This document shows, one piece after another, positions 8,197 to 17,990 of a stretch of DNA of 64,000 bases. The position numbers and the translations under genes were made by a program. Where the stretch lies: positions 120,342-184,341 of the forward strand of contig VFJS01000054.1 of the NCBI GenBank assembly GCA_009885955.1. The letters are read 5' to 3'. How positions within the stretch are numbered: the first letter of the stretch is position 1; each line of letters starts with the position of its first letter. The DNA is from Spirochaetia bacterium. GTDB taxonomy: Bacteria > Spirochaetota > UBA4802 > UBA5550. The notes under the pieces are model-generated. The model saw only the letters and a list, made by a program, of their open reading frames with translations. It did no database searches and was not told the origin of the DNA.

Positions 8197-11100
8197 TCAA
8201 TACTTGATATCAGCAAGCATCCTGTATCTCCTGTATCTCCACTTTGCATCCTCTTCGGCAGCCGTGAAAAGTTCCTCGGCAACGTCCGGAAAGGTCAGCT
8301 TCAGTGATGTGTATCTTACTTCGCCCATAAGGAAATTTCTGAACTTGTCCCACTTAGGCTCCTTGGAATCAATGATGAAGGGATTTTTCCCCTCCTTTTC
8401 CAGGAGCGGATTGTACCGGTAGAGGTTCCAGTAGCCTGACTCCACAGCCTGTTCCTCCTCAACCTGGGTCTTTCCCATACCTGCCTTGAGGCCGTGATTT
8501 ATGCAGGGCGCATAGGCGATTATCAGCGACGGGCCCGGATATGCCTCGGCCTCATGAAGAACTTTCAGGAAATGGGCCTGATTCGCACCCATGGCAACCT
8601 GGGCCACATACACATAACCATAAGATATGGCCATCATGCCAAGATCCTTTTTCCTGACCCTTTTCCCTGCTGATGCAAACTTTGCAACAGATGCCGTTGG
8701 TGTCGCCTTGGATGACTGGCCTCCGGTATTTGAATAGACTTCGGTATCCAGTACCAGGATGTTTATATCATCGCCGGAAGCGATTACATGGTCCAGGCCG
8801 CCGTAACCGATGTCATAGGCCCAGCCATCGCCTCCGAAGCTCCATACCGATTTTTTTATGAGATACTGTTTCAGCTTAAATATCTCCCTGGCATTGGGAT
8901 CCCTGGATTTCTCAAGAAGGGGGAGGAGTAATTTTGCAGCATCCGTCGATTTGGCAGGGTTGTCCTTTCCCTCAAGCCATTTCCCCAGTGCCTCTTTCAA
9001 ATCCCCGGGCGCGTCACCCTTGAGGCATTCTTCCGCCAGGTTCGTAATGCGGTCTTTCATGTGCCGCAGGGCTATGAACATCCCATAACCGTATTCAGCC
9101 GCATCCTCGAAAAGGGAGCTTGCCCATGCAGGCCCGAAGCCCTCGCTGTTTGTACAATAGGGAGTTGAAGGCGCAGAGCCTCCGAAGATTGACGAACACC
9201 CGGTTGCATTGGCTATGATCATCCTTGTCCCGAAAAGCTGGGTGATGAGCTTGATATACGGAGTTTCGCCGCAGCCCGAACATGCCCCTGAATATTCAAA
9301 GAGCGGCTGGTTGAACTGGCTCCCTTTCACCGTGGTGTTGCTCACAAGGTTCCCCTTGTATGTCACATTGCCATGAAAATGCATCCACCTGGGAGCCTGA
9401 AGAAGCTGTGTCTCCAGGGGCTTCATGACAAGGGCCTTTTCCTTAGCAGGGCAGTTGTCCGCGCAGTTGCCGCAGCCGGTACAGTCAAGGGGGCTCACCT
9501 GTATCCTGTACTTATATGTTTCCAGCCCCTTACCTATGGCCTTGAGCAGCTCTGTCCCTGCCGGTACACCGGCGGCCTCCTTTTCATCGAGGAGGAAAGG
9601 CCTTATTACCGCGTGGGGGCATACATAGGAGCACTGGTTGCACTGGATGCAGTTGGCAGCAATCCATTCAGGAACATTGACGGCAATCCCCCGTTTCTCA
9701 CATGCCGTGGTCCCTGGAGGGAACGTCCCATCTGCCATATCCCTGAAGGCGCTCACGGGAAGGAGGTCCCCCATAAGACGGTTCATCGGATTCGCCACGG
9801 CCTTTACAAAATCACCTTCGCAGCCCTTAAAAAAATCGCCGTCGGTGAGAATCTTTTTCCATTCATCCGGAATTTCAATCTTCTCAAGCCCTTCATGCCC
9901 CTTGTCAATGGCGGCATAGTTCATATTTACAATGTTCTCCCCTTTTTTGCCGTAGGTCTCCTGAATTGCATGCTTCATTTCGCCAGTTGCCTTCTCATAG
10001 GGGATTACATTTGCCAGCTTGAAAAATGCGGACTGCATGATCGAGTTGGTTCTCGACTCAAGACCGATCTCCTCGGCAATCCGTGTAGCGTTAATTATAT
10101 AGAACTTGATGTCATTCTCAGCAATAGATTTTTTCATATGATCGGGGAGCCTCTTTTTTGTCTCTTCGGCGTCCCAGATGCTGTTGAGAAGAAAAGTACC
10201 GCCCTTCTTAAGCCCCTTGAGCATATCGTACCTGTCGATATATGAAGGGACATGGCATGCGACAAAGTCTGGATTTGTTATCAGGTAGGATGATTTTATC
10301 GGCTTGTTCCCGAACCGGAGGTGCGATACCGTGATACCTCCCGATTTCTTCGAGTCATAGGCGAAATACGCCTGTGAATACATGGATGTGTTGTCCCCGA
10401 TTATCTTGATGGAGTTCTTATTCGCGCCAACGGTCCCGTCGGATCCCAGGCCGTAGAACTTCGCCTCGAAGGTCCCTTCGGGGACAATGCTGATTTCCTC
10501 GTGCATGGGGAGCGAGGTGAACGTGACATCGTCCACGATCCCTACAGTGAAACCGTTTTTCGGCTCCTTTTGTTTCAGGTTTTCGAACACCGGAAGAATG
10601 GTTCCCGGGGTCGTATCCTTTGAACTCAGCCCGTATCTGCCGCCGACGATGACTGGCTGGTCCTTCCTGTCATAAAAAAGGTTTCTCACATCCAGGTAGA
10701 GCGGCTCGCCGTTTGCGCCGGGCTCCTTTGTCCTGTCAAGCACCGCTATCCGCTTAACTGTTTTCGGGAGGATATTCATGAAATATTTTTCCGAAAAGGG
10801 CCTGTAGAGATGCACCGAGATGAGCCCGGTCTTCTCCCCCCTGGCGTTGAGATAGTCGATGACCTCTGAAATTGTTTCGGTCACGGAACCCATCGCCACG
10901 ATAATATGCTCGGCATCGGAAGCGCCGTAATAGTTAAAAGGATGATATTCCCTTCCGGTTATTTTCTCTATCTCCCTCATATAACCTTCAACCATGTCGG
11001 GGACGGCATCATAGTAGGTGTTGGACGCCTCCCGTGCCTGGAAGAATATGTCGGGGTTCTGCGCCGTGCCCCTGGTCACCGGAAATTCAGGATTAAGACC

Positions 11101-11724
11101 CCGTTTTCTGAAGGCATTGATGGCCTCATGGTCTGCCAGATTCGCCAGATCCTTGTAATCAATCAGTTCGATCTTCTGTATCTCATGCGACGTCCTGAAT
11201 CCGTCGAAAAAACTGAGAAAGGGGACCCGGCTCTTTATTGAAACAAGATGGGCGACGCTCGACAGGTCCATGACCTCCTGGACACCGCCGCTCGCGAGGA
11301 ATGCAAAGCCTGTCTGCCGGGCAGAATATACATCGGAGTGGTCGCCGAAAATCGACAGTGCGTGGGCAGACAGTGTCCGTGCACTCACGTGAAAGACCCC
11401 GGGGAGAAGTTCACCGGAGATCTTGTACATGTTGGGAATCATCAGGAGGAGCCCCTGGGAAGCGGTAAAAGTTGTTGTCAGTGCTCCGGCCTGAAGTGAC
11501 CCGTGGACCGCACCGGCGGCTCCTGCCTCAGACTGCATTTCAATAACCTTTACTACATCTCCGAATATATTCTTCTTCCCGTTGGCTGCCCATTCATCGG
11601 CATGTTCAGCCATGGGTGAAGAGGGTGTTATGGGATATATCGCTGCAACCTCGGTAAACGCATATGCAACATACGCTGCGGCATTGTTGCCATCCATTGA
11701 TTTCATCACTTTTTTGTCGGACAT
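8197..11724 (-). CDS. nifJ: Pyruvate:ferredoxin (flavodoxin) oxidoreductase
   Basis: This single-chain enzyme decarboxylates pyruvate to acetyl-CoA and reduces ferredoxin or flavodoxin. At 1175 residues it is full length. Domain order: the N-terminal pyruvate-binding domain with YPITPSSPM (about residues 34-42), the central PFOR domains, an inserted two-cluster 4Fe-4S domain with CIQCNQCSYVCP (about 695-706) and CTGCGNCADNCP (about 755), then the thiamine-diphosphate domain with the proximal-cluster CSGCGE (about 825) and GDGWAYDIGYGG (about 975). An AAGGAAGGTGA sequence precedes the ATG. It is transcribed alone and ends at the shared terminator. It is a central enzyme of anaerobic metabolism and could feed electrons to the NuoEF-like module. 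Confidence 0.97.
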   Translation of the reverse strand: MSDKKVMKSMDGNNAAAYVAYAFTEVAAIYPITPSSPMAEHADEWAANGKKNIFGDVVKVIEMQSEAGAAGAVHGSLQAGALTTTFTASQGLLLMIPNMYKISGELLPGVFHVSARTLSAHALSIFGDHSDVYSARQTGFAFLASGGVQEVMDLSSVAHLVSIKSRVPFLSFFDGFRTSHEIQKIELIDYKDLANLADHEAINAFRKRGLNPEFPVTRGTAQNPDIFFQAREASNTYYDAVPDMVEGYMREIEKITGREYHPFNYYGASDAEHIIVAMGSVTETISEVIDYLNARGEKTGLISVHLYRPFSEKYFMNILPKTVKRIAVLDRTKEPGANGEPLYLDVRNLFYDRKDQPVIVGGRYGLSSKDTTPGTILPVFENLKQKEPKNGFTVGIVDDVTFTSLPMHEEISIVPEGTFEAKFYGLGSDGTVGANKNSIKIIGDNTSMYSQAYFAYDSKKSGGITVSHLRFGNKPIKSSYLITNPDFVACHVPSYIDRYDMLKGLKKGGTFLLNSIWDAEETKKRLPDHMKKSIAENDIKFYIINATRIAEEIGLESRTNSIMQSAFFKLANVIPYEKATGEMKHAIQETYGKKGENIVNMNYAAIDKGHEGLEKIEIPDEWKKILTDGDFFKGCEGDFVKAVANPMNRLMGDLLPVSAFRDMADGTFPPGTTACEKRGIAVNVPEWIAANCIQCNQCSYVCPHAVIRPFLLDEKEAAGVPAGTELLKAIGKGLETYKYRIQVSPLDCTGCGNCADNCPAKEKALVMKPLETQLLQAPRWMHFHGNVTYKGNLVSNTTVKGSQFNQPLFEYSGACSGCGETPYIKLITQLFGTRMIIANATGCSSIFGGSAPSTPYCTNSEGFGPAWASSLFEDAAEYGYGMFIALRHMKDRITNLAEECLKGDAPGDLKEALGKWLEGKDNPAKSTDAAKLLLPLLEKSRDPNAREIFKLKQYLIKKSVWSFGGDGWAYDIGYGGLDHVIASGDDINILVLDTEVYSNTGGQSSKATPTASVAKFASAGKRVRKKDLGMMAISYGYVYVAQVAMGANQAHFLKVLHEAEAYPGPSLIIAYAPCINHGLKAGMGKTQVEEEQAVESGYWNLYRYNPLLEKEGKNPFIIDSKEPKWDKFRNFLMGEVRYTSLKLTFPDVAEELFTAAEEDAKWRYRRYRMLADIKY

Positions 11725-12393
11725 TGAAAATCACCTTCCTTAAAAATTATTGCCTATACGGACACAAATTTCAGAATTCACAATTAATGCATCTGCTCAG
11801 CCGTCATTCTCTGTTTTTTTTCATTTTCATGAGCATGTTTCCATTCTACGACCTGAGCAATTTTATTCATAGCTGAATAGTAACCAATAATTAAAAATAT
11901 GCAAAAATATACAAAAAGTTTTACTACCAGATTAAAAATAATTTAATTGTCAAATACAAAAAAGTCAAATACAATTAATATCTCTGTGCACGCATAAAAA
12001 AAGTATCCCTGCATAGGGCCTGTATAATTTCCATCTTTCTATTTGTATCTTTGTATCAACAATAATACAAATACTTCCTGTGTCAATAAAAATTGATTTA
12101 AATTAGAGAATTATTAAATTTTTTTCCATCTGAGCAGAATAAAAAAATTACCCGGCTCTTTGCTCATATAAAAATTAATTATAAATTTCCATGACTATTC
12201 CCATGGATCCATATACAAATATTTATTACTGAGTAGTTACATTTTCTCTGACAATGAATACCAGCAAGGGGCAGGTCAATAAGCACTCATGGTGGCGGGA
12301 ATCCTGAGGAAAAATCAGTATTTACCCTTACCAGAAGAGTGAAAACCGGTTATTGAAATCAAATTTTTTAATAACCGCCGGGAATTACTTTTT
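11725..12393. other. Intergenic region upstream of nifJ with remnants of family 1 repeats
   Basis: No gene is visible in about 670 nt. It contains two ends of the family 1 element: 11849-11884 (GACCTGAGCAA then CTGAATAGTAAC) and 12229-12240 (ends CTGAGTAGTTAC). A tandem TCAAATACAA motif occurs at about 11948-11972. Both repeat ends face the same way, so they are probably separate truncated copies. Confidence 0.5.
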
Positions 12394-13572
12394 TCAGTTC
12401 ACCGCACCCGCGGCATGTAAGCGTTCTATTTCATCATCGGTGTAACTGCATCCCTTGAGTATCTCCCTGTTGTGACGGCCTACGGTTACACCGGTAAAAC
12501 CGGAGTTGCATCTCCCGGAGCTGAAAAGTATCGGGTTTGAAATCTGCTTCAGTTCCCTTCCTTCATGATTTTTTATGGCAAAAACCATTCCCCTTTCTGA
12601 AAGCGGGAGATGATCCGGGGCTTCGCCCAATCCCAGTACAGGCTCAACACAGGCATCGGCGCCGTTAAAAAGCCCTACCCATTCCTCCAGGGGCCGCGAT
12701 GCAATTTTTTTTGAAATTATCTCTTTGAGCTCCTGGTTTTTTTTCATTGAAAAGAGGTCGGAAAAATTTATATTATCAAGTTCCAGCACTCGACAAAAAT
12801 TCATGAAAAACTTCATCTCCACAGGGCCCACGGAGAGATACCTCCCATCGGATGTGGCATAGTAGTCATAGACATTGCCTCCGTTTAAAAGCTCTGTCTC
12901 AAGGCCCGGTTCATCGCCGCCAGCCAGGAACCCGGCATTGTACATCACCGTCAGCGAGTATGCACCGTCGGTCATGGAAATATCCACGCTCTCCCCCTCC
13001 CCGGTGGAGAGCCTTTTTATGTATGCCGCAAGGAGGCCGATGACCATGTTTTTGGAGCCCCCGTCAATATCGGCTATCTGAATGCCGCTCAGCGAAGGGC
13101 CGGTATCCCTTTTCCCGGAATAGGACGATACGCCTGCAAGGGCAAGGTAATTTATATCATGCCCCGCCCTCTCTCTGTAACTCCCACCCTGGCCGTAGCC
13201 TGAAATGGAACAGTAGATAAGAGAACTGTTTATCTCCTTCAGGCGGGCATACCCCAGCCCCAGCCGCTCCATGACGCCGGGCCGGAACTGTTCCACAATG
13301 ATATCATACTCACCAAGAAGCCTTTCAATAACCTCAACGGCCCCCGGGGCCTTCAGGTTCAGCCCCAGTGACCTCTTCCCGCGGTTCAGGTGTGCATAGC
13401 AGGCCGAGACATTGTCAATGACCGGGGGAAGGACCCTCAGGAGATCGGGATTTTTGAAATTCTCCACCTTTATGATGTCGGCGCCCATGTCGGCAAGCAT
13501 CATGGTTCCGTAGGGCCCGGGGAGAAGGTGGGTGAAATCGAGGATCTTCATTCCTTTCAGGGGGTGGGTCAT
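12394..13572 (-). CDS. CaiB/BaiF CoA-transferase family, alpha-methylacyl-CoA racemase-like
   Basis: The 392-residue protein belongs to the family III CoA-transferases. The N terminus has LDFTHLLPGPYGTMMLADMGAD, the segment FRPGVMERLGLG follows near residue 96, and AGHDINYLALAG (Asp near residue 139) is the variant typical of alpha-methylacyl-CoA racemases, whose catalytic pair is His/Asp. It would epimerise 2-methylacyl-CoA esters or move CoA between acids. AAGGAG lies 8 nt before the ATG. It stands alone, but the FadI/FadJ pair elsewhere in the window would be a logical partner for branched-chain fatty acids. Confidence 0.88.
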   Translation of the reverse strand: MTHPLKGMKILDFTHLLPGPYGTMMLADMGADIIKVENFKNPDLLRVLPPVIDNVSACYAHLNRGKRSLGLNLKAPGAVEVIERLLGEYDIIVEQFRPGVMERLGLGYARLKEINSSLIYCSISGYGQGGSYRERAGHDINYLALAGVSSYSGKRDTGPSLSGIQIADIDGGSKNMVIGLLAAYIKRLSTGEGESVDISMTDGAYSLTVMYNAGFLAGGDEPGLETELLNGGNVYDYYATSDGRYLSVGPVEMKFFMNFCRVLELDNINFSDLFSMKKNQELKEIISKKIASRPLEEWVGLFNGADACVEPVLGLGEAPDHLPLSERGMVFAIKNHEGRELKQISNPILFSSGRCNSGFTGVTVGRHNREILKGCSYTDDEIERLHAAGAVN

Positions 13573-13781
13573 GGCGTGTCTCCTTTTTCTTATTAGGGAA
13601 AGATTGGATCATGGATGGAGGATGTCAAGGAATTACCGGGGGAGAAGTGCTTGACAAAATAATAAATCTGCGAAACATGTAGAATTATCAATTAGTTAAA
13701 TTAATACACAATGAACATTCAGAAATTGAGGCTTTTTTTACCTGTAAATAACTTGAAATTTATTATCATCAATTTTGAATA

Positions 13782-14053
13782 ATGCAAATATTTTTTACAA
13801 AACATGCCCTTGAGCGTATTTATGAAAGAGGAATACCTGTTATGAATGTAAGGCAGTATTCATAACAGGGATAGTAATTGAACATTATCCCGATGATGAA
13901 CCGTTTCCATCGAAACTAATATCCGGCAATATTAATAATAAGGCACTTCATATTGTTGTATCTGAGGACAGCGGTACGGCGTATCTGATAACAGCCTATA
14001 AACCGGATCCGGAACTATGGGATGATTTTTTTGCTAAAAGGAGAAAAAAATGA
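13782..14053 (+). pseudogene. DUF4258 protein (toxin-like), broken by a single-base frameshift
   Basis: The first frame, from ATG 13782, reads FFTKHALERIYERGIP and stops after 27 codons. The rest continues in another frame with IVIEHYPDDEPFPSK and ITAYKPDPELWDDFFAKRRKK. Together they form one DUF4258 domain. Adding one A near 13846 (GTAAGGCA to GTAAAGGCA) restores a 90-residue protein. Its stop overlaps the ATG of the next gene (ATGA), the usual layout of DUF4258 with a zinc-finger antitoxin. It is either inactivated or carries a sequencing error. Confidence 0.75.
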
Positions 14054-14286
14054 TTATGGAAAATATGCGTTGCCCTCTTTGTAAAAGCGAAATGGAAAAA
14101 GGATTTACGGATGTTACTTTCCGCCGTGAAAAAAGCATCATTGTAATTGAGGACGTTCCATCCATTTTATGTGTCAATTGCGGTGAGGCAGTTATCGATT
14201 CCGAAATTTCACAAAAAGCATATGCAATTGCCGAAAGGGAGATGAAAAGGGGCGTTGTTCTTGAATTTTTCAAATTCGCGGCGTGA
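14050..14286 (+). CDS. YgiT-type zinc-finger antitoxin-like protein
   Basis: The N-terminal part has two CxxC pairs (CPLC near residue 8 and CVNC near 41), the zinc ribbon of YgiT/MqsA-like antitoxins. The C terminus ISQKAYAIAEREMKRG resembles the start of the following helical region, but the DNA-binding HTH found in MqsA is absent, as in many short members. It overlaps the broken DUF4258 gene by 4 nt, so translation was coupled. The antitoxin is intact while its partner is not, a common end state of such modules. Confidence 0.85.
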   Translation: MIMENMRCPLCKSEMEKGFTDVTFRREKSIIVIEDVPSILCVNCGEAVIDSEISQKAYAIAEREMKRGVVLEFFKFAA

Positions 14287-14299
14287 AGGAGCAAAGGGA

Positions 14300-14416
14300 G
14301 CCGGCAGGGGCGGGGGCCTGGTCCCCCTCATCGTCCCCGTGACCCTGATCCGGAATTACACGCGCCTGTACCGGCAGCCCTACCTGTCGGGCCAGGGGAA
14401 CCTCAATCCCCCCTGA
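14300..14416 (+). pseudogene. C-terminal remnant of a DUF1722 (YbgA-like) gene
   Basis: One frame encodes LVPLIVPVTLIRNYTRLY followed by QPYLSGQGNLNPP and a stop, matching the C terminus of DUF1722/YbgA proteins. Nothing upstream in frame belongs to that family; the preceding DNA is G-rich and then becomes the antitoxin gene. The fragment is much richer in G and C than its surroundings, suggesting it arrived from elsewhere or is an eroded resident gene. Recognition is from memory of the family. Confidence 0.6.
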
Positions 14417-14554
14417 AGCTCGTACTCAGGAACCATGGGTGATGAGGGGCATTTGAATTTTCAAAATTTACTCAATACATAAATACCAATGGAACCTTTC
14501 ATCAAAGTTCCATTAAAAATATTTCAAACGTTTATTTTTTGAATTTCGAACAAT

Positions 14555-16556
14555 CTAATTGCCATTCCAATTCCCTTCTTTATAAAGTCCAATAACTTCA
14601 GAGTCAGATAGTACTCTATTATAAATTCTAACATCATCAATACAGCCTTTAAAAAACTCTGACCATGTCGTTCCAAAATAATATGCAGCACCTATTGTCA
14701 AATGATTAGTGACGGTGCCAAATGCGCCTGAACTTGTAGCTGTTTGATGCGTAATTAAATTGCCATTGATAAACATTTTCTTTACACCCGTTGAGTTTAC
14801 TGAATTCACCACCAGGTGATACCAGTTATTAGCAATTAATGCATCTGAATTTGTATCACTATAATTTTTATATTCCCATCTCAAATAACCGTTAGGCCTT
14901 AAACGGAATAAATAATTAGTTGTTGAACTATAATTTGATTTGCCAATTATCATTCTATCGCCTGACGTTTGAATATCACCCGGCTTTATCCAGACTGAGA
15001 TACTAATGGCTGACGACGAAGAAAAATTGTTCGTACTAGTGCTTGTAATAGAAATATAATCATTCAGCCCATCAAAACTATACGCACTGTTTGTACTTCC
15101 AAATCTATCTGATGTTGGCGTTGTCCCGCTTGCCGTACCATGATTTCCGTAACCACTTTCATCATTAACATTATTGCTAAATGGATAATAAGCTACCAAA
15201 TTATCAGTTGTTATACTTGTTAACGGAAATTTTTCTTTTACAGAAAAGCCAGACGCATTTTCTGTGACAGTAATTATTCTGTAATTATTTGACAATAAAT
15301 TCAATCCATTAAATTGATAATCACCTGATGAAACATCAATTGGACCCTGTAAATAATTTGACACAACCGATCCTGAGATACTTATTGTACCATCAATGCC
15401 GATGTAAGCATTTACTGATGGAGTTGGATTCCCGGCAGTTGAAAATGTCGGTTGAACTAATGTAACAGTACTTGAGGTATAATTGCCAATAGACAAATTA
15501 TTCAACACCGGCACGATACCCGAAGTGCTCTGGACAATCTCCTTCACCGAATAGCCCATAGCATTTTCCGCAACCACAATAATCTTGTAAGTCGTATAAA
15601 CAGTGAGACTGGCGAATTGGTAACTTCCACTCGATACATCAATCGGCCCCTGCAACGAATTACTCACTACGGAACCCGATACGGATATCGTTCCGCTTAC
15701 TCCGATATATGCCTTTAACGTAGGCGCAGGATTACCAGCCGTGGAGAAAGTCGGCTGATCTACCGATATCGTGCTTGTACTAAAGTTGCTGATGGACAGG
15801 TTATTCAACACCGGCGCTATGCCCGTCGTGCTCTGGGTTATCTCCTTCACGGAATAGCCCACAGCATTTTCCGCAATAACAATAATTTTGTATGTCGTAT
15901 AGGAAATGAGCCCTGCAAATTGATAGCTCCCTGTCGATACATCAATCGGCCCCTGTATTGAATTGCTCACTACAGAACCAGAAACCGATATTGTCACGTT
16001 CACACCAATGTACGCTTTCACAGTAGGTGCTGGATTCCCTGCTGTGGAAAAAGTAGGCTGATTTATTGTAATTGAGCTGGAATCCACACTCCCTATGGAA
16101 AGATTATTCATTACCGACACTATACCTGCTGTACTCTGGACAACCTGTTTTACCGAATAACCATTGGTATTTTGCGCTACGACAATAATCTTGTAGGTCG
16201 TATTCGAGGTGAGGCCGCTAAAGGCATGGTTCCCAGTTGACACATCCACCGGTCCCTGGAGTGAATTGGTCACAGCCGATCCATTAACAACGATGGTGCC
16301 ATTCACACCGATATAGGCCACCACAGTGGGATCAGGATTTCCATTATTTGATAGTGTAGGCTGTGTTAATGTTATGGACGATGAATTGGTGCTTTGAATT
16401 GCAAGATTATTGAGGACCGGGGAATTATTGACTGAAATTGCATCAAGGACAGCGACTGCTTTCTTTCCTCCCCCACCGCTGTCACATGAAATTATTGATA
16501 ATGCAATGCCGAAATATACTATTAATGTAATGTAATGTAAAAAACTTTTTCATCAT
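14555..16556 (-). CDS. Repeat-containing LamG lipoprotein, frame interrupted at a pentanucleotide repeat (OFF state)
   Basis: From the ATG at 16556 or 16553, behind a good AGGGGAATT ribosome-binding site, the reading frame stops at 16482. The long frame has no ATG of its own and begins with the rest of a lipoprotein signal (FGIALSIISCDSGGGG, lipobox Cys at 16486-16484). It then has four repeats of about 101 residues (each with LNNL, GNPxP, AYIG and QGPxDVS), and a C-terminal LamG/concanavalin-like domain (YYPFSNNVNDESGYGNHG to DDVRIYNRVLSDSEV). The two frames are joined at three AATGT units (16524-16538). One or four units would give an intact surface lipoprotein of about 662-667 residues. 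Without the switch only a 24-residue peptide is made. Adhesion or matrix binding is a guess. Confidence 0.82.
16524..16538. repeat. (AATGT)3 simple-sequence repeat inside a signal-peptide coding region
   Basis: Three perfect tandem copies lie 13 nt inside the start codon of the LamG lipoprotein. The number of units decides the downstream frame: three is out of frame, one or four is in frame. Confidence 0.85.
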
Positions 16557-16806
16557 AATTCCCCTGTTTAATCCTCTAACTCTTCTATATATTTCCTTTT
16601 AAAATAATAAGATAATTCTCTGATAAAATAATTCAATTTTGGATAAAAATATATCATCCGAGCCAAGGTGTCAATAGTAATAACAACCTTTATGAATGAA
16701 CGCTACTTTTTGTGTAATGAACGACATGTAAATTCGAAAAAAAATTATTTATTGCGATTTAGGTTAAAAATGAACCGGCTGAAATATGACATTGTCAAGA
16801 CGTTAT
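16557..16806. other. AT-rich gap upstream of the LamG lipoprotein
   Basis: About 250 nt with no credible gene. The lipoprotein promoter should lie here, but no clear hexamers were identified. Confidence 0.4.
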
Positions 16807-17148
16807 TTATTTTATTTCCCCCAATTTCACCGCGAGTTCCGATAACCTTTCCGTAATTGTAACCCAGATAATGTCAGAGTCAACAATGAAATATCCATGT
16901 GTTATGACATTCCTCATACCGATCATCCCGCTCCAGTTAATGTCTGGGTTTTTCTCCCGTACTTCTTCCGGAATTTTACCTGCAGCCTCTCCAATTACCA
17001 TGAGATTATGCAAAACCGAATCATAGGTTTTAGGATCATTCAAAAACTCAGCCTTTGAATAATTTTTAATATAAAGCTGAATCCGGCAAATAGCCTGCCT
17101 TATATCGTCTATATAAAATTTATATTCCCTCAATCCATTCAACCTCAT
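16807..17148 (-). CDS. hepT: HepT-like toxin (DUF86, HEPN ribonuclease/AMPylation partner)
   Basis: The 113-residue protein has the DUF86/HepT fold signature: REYKFYIDDIRQAI at the N terminus, NLMVIGEAAGKIPEEVR in the middle, and the catalytic RX4HXY motif as RNVITHGY near residue 84. HepT is an RNase toxin neutralised when its MntA partner AMPylates the tyrosine of this motif. It starts 29 nt inside the end of the MntA-like gene, the normal order and overlap. The pair looks intact. Confidence 0.9.
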   Translation of the reverse strand: MRLNGLREYKFYIDDIRQAICRIQLYIKNYSKAEFLNDPKTYDSVLHNLMVIGEAAGKIPEEVREKNPDINWSGMIGMRNVITHGYFIVDSDIIWVTITERLSELAVKLGEIK

Positions 17149-17419
17149 TCAATATTTTTTCTTTTAACGCTGGTTTGATGCCATTTATGGTCACCACATC
17201 TATTTTCCGGCACATTGAGTGAGACAGCGTATCAATGAGGTTAACATAGGCAAATAGGTCTATGGGCTCCGTGAAGTCTATCAGGAGATCGATATCGCTC
17301 TCCTCCCCGGCTCTATCATGGACAAAGGAACCGAAAAGCCCTACACGGGATACATGATACGAATAAAATACATCTGCAAGTTTGGACAGGCTCTCTTTAA
17401 TTTCATTTTTTTTCAGCAT
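17120..17419 (-). CDS. mntA: MntA-like minimal nucleotidyltransferase antitoxin
   Basis: The 99-residue protein is a minimal nucleotidyltransferase with the polymerase-beta motif GLFGSFVHDRAGEESDIDLL (GS-x10-DxD, about residues 26-45). In HepT/MntA modules this enzyme AMPylates the toxin to silence it. The ribosome-binding site is weak. It is followed by the overlapping HepT-like gene on the same strand. Confidence 0.9.
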   Translation of the reverse strand: MLKKNEIKESLSKLADVFYSYHVSRVGLFGSFVHDRAGEESDIDLLIDFTEPIDLFAYVNLIDTLSHSMCRKIDVVTINGIKPALKEKILNEVEWIEGI

Positions 17420-17663
17420 AGTATACTCAAAATTTTCATCTCTGTTTTAATAAATTCAAAAAAGCAGATGCCATTAATTAACACACAAATGAGAAATATT
17501 GTCAAGAAAGAAATAATCTGAAATAATACACTTAATTTTATCCAAAACTTATATTATCACTCTAATAAAAAATTTTAGTACATAATTGTTTGACATGTAT
17601 TATTTTAAATGATTTTTTTGAAATTGTTCAGAAATTGACCTATATTCTATTCAGAGAGGATTT

Positions 17664-17951
17664 GTGAAACTTATTAAACTATATTTGGAAACCTCCGTCT
17701 GGAATTTTTATTTTGCCGACGACGCACCGGAAAAAAAAGGAGCTACGAGAGACTTTTTATGGAGGTTAGTATTCATGAAGACTGAAAAATCACTGGAAGA
17801 AGTGAGGGAATGGAAACAAAATATCTATGAATCAGATAAAGACAAAGCGCCTGAACAGGTCTTGGACAAAATTAAGCATGAAACTGAATATATTAAGAAA
17901 GAACTTAATCTCCAATTGTGCCGGTCCCGCAAAAAACCGGCAAGAACATAA
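17664..17951 (+). pseudogene. Truncated PIN-domain toxin fused to its small neighbour
   Basis: A GTG start behind GAGAGGA opens with KLIKLYLETSVWNFYFADD, the first strand of a PIN-domain toxin including the first acidic catalytic residue. After about 35 residues the PIN sequence ends and the frame runs into KSLEEVREWKQNIYESDKD, which resembles a separate small gene that follows such toxins (its own ATG at 17775 has GGAGG 10 nt upstream). An in-frame deletion of about 100 codons is the simplest explanation. No active toxin is expected; the second part may still be translated. Confidence 0.6.
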
Positions 17952-17990
17952 AGTGTAATTATTTAGAAACATTAGCATTTTTATGATTAC

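Noticed and set aside
9373..10245. 290-codon open frame on the plus strand inside nifJ
   Set aside because: It is antisense to conserved nifJ domains and its product has no recognisable feature; nifJ explains the open frame.
12229..12240. Complete family 1 element between 11849 and 12240
   Set aside because: Both ends face the same direction, so they cannot bound one inverted-repeat element; they are treated as separate remnants.
15190..16430. Regular repeats of about 300 bp as a possible CRISPR or satellite
   Set aside because: They encode protein repeats in one frame and diverge at synonymous positions; there are no short direct repeats with unique spacers.
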